From Paenibacillus sp. SY21-1 (lineage in GTDB: Bacteria > Bacillota > Bacilli > Paenibacillales > Paenibacillaceae): DNA of 64,000 nt. The notes under the pieces are model-generated. The model was not told the DNA's origin. It did no database searches and saw only the letters and a list, made by a program, of their open reading frames with translations. Positions within the stretch are counted from its first letter, which is position 1; every line of letters begins with the position of its first letter. Location of the stretch: NCBI RefSeq assembly GCF_005222705.1, contig NZ_STGF01000004.1:1-64000 (forward strand), in the 5' to 3' direction. Below are positions 16,645 through 24,042 of this stretch, one piece after another. A program made the position numbers and the translations under genes.

Positions 16645-18395
16645 GAGCGAGGGGCATTACGTTTAAGCTGTTTGTGATGACCGTCCTTTGTTTTCTCTGC
16701 TTTTACGGCATGGTTATTTTGTGCCAGCTCCTGTTTTTTGACTCCTTTTATCAGAAACAGAAGATTAATCGCGTAGAGGCGCAGCTGAAAAGCATTTCGG
16801 CCAAAATAACCGGGGACGACTGGCACACCAGCCAGACGCTTAACGAAGTAAGACGGTTCATGCTTCGCAACAAATCCCAATTCGCCGTTGTCACGATGGA
16901 CGGACGTATGGTCATGGATGATCCGTATCACATCAAGCTGAAGCAGGACGACGGGAAGATAATCGTTGTTCCCTTATCGGTATTTATGAGCCAATATGGC
17001 ACAGCGCTGCAAAGCGCAGATGTGGGTGTTGGCGATCGCTTGACAGTGACCGGCGAATTGGAGGCTACCGTATCAGAAGAGGTCGTCACGCTCTTCCCTT
17101 TTTTGCTTGAGAAGCAAGGCTTGAAGCCGTTTGGCTATATGCCGGAGGGAGATAGCGTGGAGATGGCAGGCGTTGTCATCGAGGTGGCGCTTCCGGTGTT
17201 CAAAACGGTCATCCAAGGGCAAGGGCTGCTGCTTGAGGCGCTCGACGAGTGGTTCCCGCTATCGGAGGAACGGCTTCAGCAGTTGGAGCGGCTGGATACG
17301 GTCAAGGAGGAATGGGTGGATTCCTGGAGCGGCCTGCGTTATGAAGTGATCGTCAAGCCGCGGCTCCAGGACTCCGGCGACATCGAGCTGCTGTTCACGG
17401 TTACTTCGCTGCAGGAAATTAGCGATGCGAATGCGGCGCTGCGGTTGTTCTACTTGTATTTGGGCATGGGCGGCATTGCGCTCATTCTGGTGCTGTCGCT
17501 TTTTTTCTCCAAGCTGGTGGCAAGGCCGCTTATCGTGCTGAACCGGACCGCCGAGCGCATGGTGCAGCTGGATTTTACGGCACATGCAGGCATCCGTCAA
17601 AAGGATGAGCTGGGCAGCCTGTCGGACAACCTTTACATTTTATCGCAAAATCTGGACACGGCGCTGCTGGAGGTCAATGAAGCCAACCAGCAGCTGCTGG
17701 CCGATATGGAGCATAAAAAAAAGCTGAGCCTTGTGCAGCAGGAGTTTTTTTCAAACGCGTCCCATGAGCTGAAAACTCCGCTCAGCATTATTAAAAGCTT
17801 TGCCGAAGGCTTGCAGGACGGCGTAGGCGCGGGCAAGCGCGATCATTATATTCAGGTTGTTATCGACGAGTCGGATAAAATGCAGGCGCTCGTCAACGAT
17901 ATGCTGGACCTGGCGATCCTCGACTCGGGATCGATCGAGCTGAGGAGGACATCGTTTATGGTCAGCGATCTGGCAGAAAAGGTCATCGAGAAAATGGTGC
18001 ATCTGCTGGATGAGAAAACGCTTCAAGCGGCGATTGCGCCGGCCAATGAACGGCCTATACTGGCGGATATTCGCTGGATGGAGCAGGTCGTCACCAATTT
18101 TGTCACGAACGCGATTCGTCATGCCGATGAAGGCAGTCTCATTTTGATCGGAATCGAAAGCTCGGATGCGCATACGTCTTTTTTTGTGGAAAACAAAGGC
18201 GAGCGGCTTCCCGAGGAGCAGCTGACGCAAATATGGGACCGGTTCTACCGGGGCGAGCATTCCAGGAGCAGACAAACCGGCGGCACAGGACTGGGGCTGT
18301 CGATCGTCAAGCTGATTCTGGAGCTTCATCAGTTTTCATACCAAGCCGAGAATACGGCAGACGGCGTTCGATTTACCGTGACCGTTCAACGTTAA
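16641..18395 (+). CDS. Membrane sensor histidine kinase
   Basis: The 584-residue partner of the regulator upstream has membrane segments at about 10-32 and about 275-298. The external domain between them is large (about 240 residues). A HAMP linker follows, then HisKA with H375 in NASHELKTPLSIIKSFAEG. The ATPase domain has an N box in NFVTNAIRHADEG, FYRGEHSRS and TGGTGLGLSIVKL. The four-base overlap with the regulator gene implies coupled translation. The ligand is unknown. Confidence 0.92.
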   Translation: MRARGITFKLFVMTVLCFLCFYGMVILCQLLFFDSFYQKQKINRVEAQLKSISAKITGDDWHTSQTLNEVRRFMLRNKSQFAVVTMDGRMVMDDPYHIKLKQDDGKIIVVPLSVFMSQYGTALQSADVGVGDRLTVTGELEATVSEEVVTLFPFLLEKQGLKPFGYMPEGDSVEMAGVVIEVALPVFKTVIQGQGLLLEALDEWFPLSEERLQQLERLDTVKEEWVDSWSGLRYEVIVKPRLQDSGDIELLFTVTSLQEISDANAALRLFYLYLGMGGIALILVLSLFFSKLVARPLIVLNRTAERMVQLDFTAHAGIRQKDELGSLSDNLYILSQNLDTALLEVNEANQQLLADMEHKKKLSLVQQEFFSNASHELKTPLSIIKSFAEGLQDGVGAGKRDHYIQVVIDESDKMQALVNDMLDLAILDSGSIELRRTSFMVSDLAEKVIEKMVHLLDEKTLQAAIAPANERPILADIRWMEQVVTNFVTNAIRHADEGSLILIGIESSDAHTSFFVENKGERLPEEQLTQIWDRFYRGEHSRSRQTGGTGLGLSIVKLILELHQFSYQAENTADGVRFTVTVQR

Positions 18396-18426
18396 ACGGC
18401 ATGTAGAGGGAGAAGGGGATAGCAGC

Positions 18427-18966
18427 ATGATAAGGAATTGGCTTCCTTCCATTTGTACACTGGCAAATTTAAGCGCGGGCGCACTATCCGTGTTATCGAC
18501 CATTCAGCAGCAGTATGAAGCGGCGCTTGCGCTGATTATCGTGGCAGGCGCTTTCGACATTCTGGACGGCTATGCGGCAAGACTGCTGAACTGCGCAAGC
18601 GATTTCGGAAAACAGCTGGACTCGCTTGCCGACTTGATCTCGTTCGGGCTGGCGCCTGCCCTACTCGTATTGCTGTCGAAGCTGGAGAACAATCAGGGCA
18701 TTGGTACGGCGGCGGTCGTCCTCTTCCTAATATGCGGCGCGCTTCGGCTTGCGCGATTTAACGTATCCGGCTCCGCGACCAAGGGTTTTATCGGCATGCC
18801 GATCACGGCAGCGGGCATCATTCTAGCGGCATCGACCATGCTCGGGGAGAAGCTTGGGCCGCTTGAGTGGCTATTGATGATGGGGCTACTGTCCTTGCTG
18901 ATGATCAGTCGCATTCCTTTTCCCAAGCTCCGGCTGCACAGATCGACGGCAGGAAGTGATCGTTAG
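18427..18966 (+). CDS. pssA: CDP-diacylglycerol-serine O-phosphatidyltransferase
   Basis: The 179-residue membrane enzyme makes phosphatidylserine from CDP-diacylglycerol and serine. The CDP-alcohol phosphatidyltransferase motif is complete: DGYAAR, then G and two Asp in GKQLDSLAD. The partner SLADLISFGLAPA is typical of the PssA type. It lies 31 bases after the kinase gene and touches the dedA-type gene, so the four genes may form one operon. Confidence 0.88.
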   Translation: MIRNWLPSICTLANLSAGALSVLSTIQQQYEAALALIIVAGAFDILDGYAARLLNCASDFGKQLDSLADLISFGLAPALLVLLSKLENNQGIGTAAVVLFLICGALRLARFNVSGSATKGFIGMPITAAGIILAASTMLGEKLGPLEWLLMMGLLSLLMISRIPFPKLRLHRSTAGSDR

Positions 18967-19464
18967 ATGGATTGGGCTATGGAGGTGTTGGCGAACTACG
19001 GCTATATTTCTATTTTCGGATTGCTGGCGCTTGGTATTGTCGGGTTCCCGGTTCCGGACGAAATCATCATGATGGCGGCAGGGTACTTATCCTTCATCAA
19101 GATATTGAACGTGACGGTCGCCTTTCTTGCAGGCTTTGCGGGATCGTTCACAGGCATGATGCTCAGCTATTACATTGGCCGCAGGCTCGGACAGCCTATC
19201 ATCGACAAGTTCGGCAAATGGATCGGTCTGACGCCCAAACGATTCGACCGGGTAAAAAGCTGGTATGCCCGCTTTGGCATGTGGACCGTTATGATCGGGT
19301 ATTTTATTCCAGGCATCAGACATGTGACAAGCTATGCGGCCGGCATTCATGCGATGCCCTTCAGAACCTACATCGTCATTGCGCTTACGTCGGCTCTGGC
19401 ATGGACCGGTCTGTTTATCGCCATCGGCTTCTACACGGGCCATGTTCATGAGCATTTAACTTGA
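18967..19464 (+). CDS. DedA-family membrane protein
   Basis: The 165-residue protein begins on the base after the pssA stop. It has the DedA/SNARE-associated layout: a re-entrant N-terminal part (GIVGFPVPDEIIMMAAGYL), G-rich AFLAGFAGSFTGMMLSYYIGRRLG, and FIPGIRHVTSYAAGIHAMPFRTY, the conserved (F/Y)xPGxR motif. DedA proteins include undecaprenyl phosphate and phospholipid flippases. Pairing with pssA supports a role in lipid handling. Confidence 0.87.
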   Translation: MDWAMEVLANYGYISIFGLLALGIVGFPVPDEIIMMAAGYLSFIKILNVTVAFLAGFAGSFTGMMLSYYIGRRLGQPIIDKFGKWIGLTPKRFDRVKSWYARFGMWTVMIGYFIPGIRHVTSYAAGIHAMPFRTYIVIALTSALAWTGLFIAIGFYTGHVHEHLT

Positions 19465-19629
19465 TCGAGGCTATGTTTTTTTCTCCAAAGGATACAAGAT
19501 GAGCTATGGATTTGAATAAAAAATGTTCATAACGCTGGGAGCACGAATGTCTTTGCGCTAAGCATGACGAAAAAGTGTATGACGACCGAGCAGACGTGGC
19601 GCCTTTTAGGGCTCTTTTGGGCAAAGGTA

Positions 19630-20294
19630 GTAAGAAATGTGAATGTAGCGCGCCTGTTGGAGGTCTCCGGAGAAGAGTTAGTAAGAAATGTGAATGTAGC
19701 GCGTCTGTTGGAGGTCTCCGGAGCAGAGTTAGTAAGAAAAGTAAATATAGCGCGTCTGTTGGGGGTCTCCGGAGAAGAGTTAGTAAGAAATGTGAATGTA
19801 GCGCGTCTGTTGGAGGTCTCCGGAGCAGGGTTAGTAAGAAATGTGAATATAGCGCGCCTGTTGGGGGTCTCCGGAGAAGAGTTTAGTAAGAAATGTGAAT
19901 GTAGCGCGTCTGTTGGGGGTCTCCGGAGCAGAGTTAGTAAGAAATGTGAATATAGCGCGCCTGTTGGGATCTCCGGAGAAGAGTTTAGTAAGAAATGTGA
20001 ATGTAGCGCGTCTGTTGGGGGTCTCCGGAGCAGAGTTAGTAAGAAATGTGAATATAGCGCGCCTGTTGGAGGTCTCCGGAGTAGAGTTAGTAAGAAAAGT
20101 GAATGTAGCGCGCCTGTTGGAGGTCTCCGGAGAAGAGTTAGTAAGAAATGTGAATGTAGCGCGCCTGTTGGGGATCTCCGGAGAAGAGTTTAGTAAGAAA
20201 TGTGAATGTAGCGCGTCTGTTGGGGGTCTCCGGAGATAAGTTAGCAAGAAATGTGATTATACCGTGCCTGGTTTGAGCCTCTTGTTGATTTGGG
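19630..20294. repeat. Tandem array of a 51-bp unit, 12 full copies plus a degenerate one
   Basis: Units begin at 19630, 19681, 19732, 19783, 19834, 19886, 19937, 19988, 20039, 20090, 20141 and 20193, with a decayed thirteenth at 20244. The unit starts GTAAGAAATGTGAATGTAGC and contains the palindrome CTCCGGAG. Spacing is 51 except two steps of 52 caused by an extra T. Copies 1-8 alternate GAAGAG and GCAGRG after the palindrome, giving a 102-bp higher-order period. Since 51 is a multiple of three, long frames appear on both strands, but none has a ribosome binding site and the extra T bases break the phase, so a protein is unlikely. Confidence 0.92.
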
Positions 20295-20305
20295 AGTTTA
20301 AAGAA

Positions 20306-20350
20306 AAAGGACCTCCAGTTCTACTTTTCCAGTGAAACTGAAAGTCCTTT
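20306..20350 (-). terminator. Minus-strand terminator after the NADH oxidase gene
   Basis: Read on the minus strand, AAAGGAC..CAGTT pairs with AACTG..GTCCTTT and is followed by TTTCTTT. The bases from here to 20559 contain no supported gene; a GC-rich hairpin lies at 20516-20543 (GATGCCG / CGGCATC). Confidence 0.65.
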
Positions 20351-20559
20351 CGCGTGTATTACGCTACTTTTTTCTAAATAAGCAAAGCGTGTAAGGACAG
20401 CTTCTGTTGACTGTAAAACGTGAGGCACCTCTATCCTGCGAACCGTGTTGGGATGATCCCTCTCGGATGAAATCGGGGCATACGGCCTCATCCCAATAAG
20501 CTGCCTCTCAGCAGCGATGCCGGCCGCGCAAGCGGTCGGCATCTGCTGGGCTGCGGCGG

Positions 20560-21897
20560 TTATACCGCCTGAAGACCGGCCTGATTGAGCAGGTTCCATG
20601 GCTTGTTGTAATGAGGCTGGAAGAAGAAGTCGACAAAGCTCAGCTCCTCCATCGTCATGCCGTTCTGTATGCAAACCGACAGCGTATTAATCGACTGGGT
20701 AAGATCGACCTTCGACAGCACCTGGGCGCCGACGATGCGACGTGTGTCGGTCTCGTAAACAATTTTGAGCGTGACTTGCTCATAGGTCGGCATAAACTCG
20801 GGCCGGTAGTTTTCAGTAATTGTGACATTTTTCACATTCATGCCTGCAGCTAATGCAGCCGTTTCCGTCATACCCGTCGATGCGATATTGTATTCGTAAA
20901 TTTTAATGCCCGATGTGCCTTGCGTACCCATATAGCGGACTTTAGGGCCGAGCAGGTTTTTGGCGACGAGCGTACCCATTCGCACCGCGTTTGTGGCAAG
21001 CGGAATGTAAGCGTGCTGTCCGGTTGGATTGTACAGTACGGCACAGCTGTCTCCGGCGGCGAAAACGTTCGGATTGCTTGTTCTCATATATTCATCGACG
21101 AGAATAGCGCCGTTGGGCAGCATGTCGATCTGTCCTTGCAGCAAGTCGGTGTTCGGACGGAAACCAATGCACAAGACGACAAGATCAGCCTCGTATTGTC
21201 CCGCAGTCGTATGAACGGTCGCAACTTTGCCTTCATCCGTGCCGGTGAACGAGGTAACGGTCTGACCGGTTGCAATCGTAATGCCTCTCGCTTGCAGCGC
21301 CTGCTCTGTCAGCTCGGTAAACTCCTGATCCAAATATTTGTAAAGAATGCGGTCCATGTTGTCGATCAGCGTAACCTGTTTGCCGAGCTGCTCGAACGCT
21401 TCGACCAATTCAATGCCGATATAGCCTGCGCCGATTACGGCGATTCGTTCGGCATGCTGCGCCTTCTCGATAATTTGCTGCGAATGGCTGTAATTTTTGC
21501 ATAACACGATATTTTCGAGCTCGATGCCTTCCATATTCGGAATAATCGGCCACGAGCCCGTGGTCATGACAAGCTTGTCATAGGTGTCGGTAAATTCCTT
21601 GCCGGTAGCCAGGTTGCGGATCAGCAGCGCTTGAGCGTCGGTATCGATGGCCAGGACATCATGCCGCATATGCGTTTGAACGCCCAAGCCGGCAAGCTGC
21701 TCAGGCGTCGCGTAGAACAGCTGCTCCGCATCTTTCACGACGCCGCCGACATGGAGCGCGATGCCGCACGATAAAAACGAAATATTGTCATTCCGTTCGT
21801 AAACGGTAATGTGAGCTTCGGGATATAGTTTAGCCATTTGGGTAATCGCGGCAGTTCCGGCATGGGTACAGCCAACAACAGCAATTTTCATCGTCAT
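20560..21897 (-). CDS. nox: NADH oxidase, water-forming type (CoA-disulfide reductase family)
   Basis: The 445-residue FAD enzyme oxidises NADH with oxygen in the cytoplasm to restore NAD. The FAD-binding start MKIAVVGCTHAGTAA includes the His typical of NADH oxidase/peroxidase enzymes. The redox-active Cys is in ISFLSCGIALHVGG. The NAD site is IAVIGAGYIGIELVEAFEQLG and a second FAD contact is VFAAGDSCAV. The first residues may start at either of two ATG codons (21897 or 21891). Two Rex operators upstream fit this role. A peroxidase or CoA-disulfide reductase activity is the main alternative. Confidence 0.88.
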   Translation of the reverse strand: MTMKIAVVGCTHAGTAAITQMAKLYPEAHITVYERNDNISFLSCGIALHVGGVVKDAEQLFYATPEQLAGLGVQTHMRHDVLAIDTDAQALLIRNLATGKEFTDTYDKLVMTTGSWPIIPNMEGIELENIVLCKNYSHSQQIIEKAQHAERIAVIGAGYIGIELVEAFEQLGKQVTLIDNMDRILYKYLDQEFTELTEQALQARGITIATGQTVTSFTGTDEGKVATVHTTAGQYEADLVVLCIGFRPNTDLLQGQIDMLPNGAILVDEYMRTSNPNVFAAGDSCAVLYNPTGQHAYIPLATNAVRMGTLVAKNLLGPKVRYMGTQGTSGIKIYEYNIASTGMTETAALAAGMNVKNVTITENYRPEFMPTYEQVTLKIVYETDTRRIVGAQVLSKVDLTQSINTLSVCIQNGMTMEELSFVDFFFQPHYNKPWNLLNQAGLQAV

Positions 21898-21960
21898 ATG
21901 AAACGCCTCCTGTGAGTAGGTCAGAGCGTTAAGCCGCCGGGTGAACGGTTGCGCTCTATA

Positions 21961-21978
21961 TAGTGAATTATTTCACAA
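21961..21978 (-). promoter_or_regulatory. Rex operator, proximal
   Basis: On the minus strand it reads TTGTGAAATAATTCACTA, one mismatch from TTGTGAA-N4-TTCACAA. Rex senses the NADH/NAD ratio and releases DNA when NADH is high, which fits control of an NADH oxidase. Confidence 0.85.
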
Positions 21979-21989
21979 CCTATTTTATA

Positions 21990-22007
21990 ATGTGAAAACA
22001 TTCACAA
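21990..22007 (-). promoter_or_regulatory. Rex operator, distal
   Basis: On the minus strand it reads TTGTGAATGTTTTCACAT, again one mismatch from consensus. Its centre is 29 bases from that of the proximal site. Confidence 0.8.
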
Positions 22008-22269
22008 CCTTTTGATGTCTTTATCATATTACAGGCGAAATCGAATGACAAGGGCTTTTGCGGAAAATGTGATATTTGTTATTGAATTTTCAGACAACTT
22101 GACAAGATTTGGTCACATTTCGGGAAGGATGTCCTGCGTGGCGTTTGCCAATCGGAGATGCGATAATGAGGAAAGGCGAACGGCGCGAATGTGGAACAGG
22201 CGCTGATATGTTTTAAAGAGGGCTGGGCATTGCCGACGCAGCCTGGCTTGAATAAGAGGAGGGGATACG

Positions 22270-23022
22270 GTGAATCATCCATTCGCAGGAAAAAGCGTGC
22301 TGATAACAGGAGCCGGAGCAGGCATAGGAAGGGCGCTGGCACTGGCGTATGCGCGCGAAGGAGCCGATGTGTCGCTCGCGGACAAGCAGCGGGAGGGGTT
22401 GGCGCAGACGGAAGCGATGCTGCAAGCGGAGGGCTATCGGACCATTGGCATTCAGGCGGATATCAGCAAGCCCGAGGAGGTTGAGCGGTTATTCCAAGCG
22501 GTACAGGAGCGGCAGGGCAGACTGGATGTCCTGATCAACAATGCGGGCTTTGGCATATGGAAATCGCTGTACGAGCTAACTGTTGAGGAATGGGATGCTG
22601 TTGTGCATACGAATTTGCGCGGCACGTTTCTATGCTCGCGGGAGGCGGCGAAGCTCATGAAAGGAACGGGAGGCGGCTCGATCGTCAACCTCTCCTCGAC
22701 GAGAGCGCTTATGTCTGAGCCGAATTCCGAGGCATATGCCGCCTCCAAGGGAGGGATTTTATCGCTGACGCATGCGCTTGCGGTATCGCTTGGACCGGAC
22801 GGGATCGCGGTAAATGCCATTTGTCCGGGCTGGATTGAAACGGGCAGCTACGAGGACCTCAAGCCAATCGACCATCTTCAGCATCCGGCTGGACGTGTCG
22901 GCAAGCCGGAGGATATCGTGAAGGCGTGCTTCTATCTGACAGATCCCGACAATCGCTTTGTCACGGGGACACAGCTTACCGTTGACGGAGGCATGACCCG
23001 CAAGATGATGTACGAGGAATAG
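22270..23022 (+). CDS. Short-chain dehydrogenase/reductase
   Basis: The 250-residue cytoplasmic oxidoreductase has the classical SDR set: the cofactor loop TGAGAGIGRA, an acidic residue in VSLADKQ that favours NAD over NADP, NNAGFG, the catalytic Ser in IVNLSSTRA and YAASKGG (YxxxK), then CPGWIETG. GTG 22270 follows AGAGGAGGGG at a proper distance. It converges on the AraC gene with one base between their ends. The substrate is unknown; a sugar or polyol dehydrogenase is possible beside the GH78 gene. Confidence 0.9.
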   Translation: MNHPFAGKSVLITGAGAGIGRALALAYAREGADVSLADKQREGLAQTEAMLQAEGYRTIGIQADISKPEEVERLFQAVQERQGRLDVLINNAGFGIWKSLYELTVEEWDAVVHTNLRGTFLCSREAAKLMKGTGGGSIVNLSSTRALMSEPNSEAYAASKGGILSLTHALAVSLGPDGIAVNAICPGWIETGSYEDLKPIDHLQHPAGRVGKPEDIVKACFYLTDPDNRFVTGTQLTVDGGMTRKMMYEE

Positions 23023-23023
23023 A

Positions 23024-23923
23024 CTAGACGAGCGGCGGTCCGCCCTGCTTGCGATATTGCATTGGAGTCATACCGGCATAACGCTTGAACAGCCGGTGGA
23101 AATGCTTCATATCCTGCAGGCCCACCTGCTGGGCGATATCTGCGGCTGAAGCTTTGGTGCCGGCAAGCAGCCGGCAAGCTTGCTCCATTCGTTCCTTGCA
23201 CAGCAGCTCGGAGAAGCTGCAGCCTGAATGGGCGATCAGCAGGCGGGACAGCTGCCGCCCGGACAAGCCGATCAGGGCGGCAGCCTCATCCAGTCGGAGA
23301 GGCTTGTGAAGCTGTGTCCGGATTTCGTGCAGGACGGCTTCCACGCGCTCGTGCGCGGATGGTGGCCCTTCCTGCCGCTTGCTTCTCATATCCTCCATAC
23401 GGCGCTCGAGCAGCGTCAGCAGCTGCAGCAGCATGGCCAGCAGCATCGTTTGGAAGCCTGGCGCTGCGGCTTGATGCTCGCGCAGCATTTGCTCGAACAT
23501 GTCGCCAAATTCATTTCCCCGCTCGCGAAAGGCAAGCCAACCGGATGATCCCGAAGGAAGCATATGCCGGAAGCGGCAAGCGCCGACAAGCTCAGGCCAT
23601 ACAGCTAACAGAGCTTCGGCCACCTGCTGGTCAAAAATGCAATTCCCCACGATAAGCCTGTTCTCCCGCGTGTTTGAGGAAGGACGAAAGACATGGGATA
23701 CCCCGATTGGAATGATAAATAAATCGCCTTTGCTTACCCGCAACACTTGCTCTTCAATATAATGGAATCCGCTTCCTTCCCAGACGTAACATATTTCCAT
23801 AAAATCGTGCCGGTGCTCCAGCAGATGAAAATGCTCGCTCACGCGGTTAAGGTAAATCGGAACATCCGAACGAAAAAAATCGGCGCCTTTGGACAATTCG
23901 ACAATTTTATTCGCGGCAAACAT
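23024..23923 (-). CDS. AraC-family transcriptional regulator with cupin sensor domain
   Basis: The 299-residue regulator has an N-terminal AraC-binding cupin (HRHDFMEICYVWEGSG and KGDLFIIPIGVSHVF, residues about 35-85) and a C-terminal double helix-turn-helix (about 195-295, with RLDEAAALIGLSGRQLSRL and DIAQQVGLQDMKHFHRLFKRYAGMTPMQYR). It is divergent from the GH78 gene with about 120 bases between starts, so it very likely controls that gene in response to a sugar. Confidence 0.9.
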   Translation of the reverse strand: MFAANKIVELSKGADFFRSDVPIYLNRVSEHFHLLEHRHDFMEICYVWEGSGFHYIEEQVLRVSKGDLFIIPIGVSHVFRPSSNTRENRLIVGNCIFDQQVAEALLAVWPELVGACRFRHMLPSGSSGWLAFRERGNEFGDMFEQMLREHQAAAPGFQTMLLAMLLQLLTLLERRMEDMRSKRQEGPPSAHERVEAVLHEIRTQLHKPLRLDEAAALIGLSGRQLSRLLIAHSGCSFSELLCKERMEQACRLLAGTKASAADIAQQVGLQDMKHFHRLFKRYAGMTPMQYRKQGGPPLV

Positions 23924-24042
23924 CTCCTTTCGGCAGCTGCTTCAAACGTCATTTTATACCTATTGTAATGTCTTGATCAACCTATTATGCGCGTTCGAGG
24001 CTAGTGTACAATCGTGGTATTCTGGCTGAAGGATGTGGAACT

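Noticed and set aside
19564..20193. Long open frame across the tandem repeat as a repetitive protein gene
   Set aside because: There is no ribosome binding site, several phases on both strands are equally open, and single-base insertions change phase between units. The openness follows from the unit length.
19630..20294. Repeat array as a CRISPR
   Set aside because: The units are contiguous 51-mers without unique spacers, and no cas genes are near.
23314..23655. Plus-strand frames opposite the AraC gene
   Set aside because: They have no start signals and run against a clear AraC-family protein on the minus strand.
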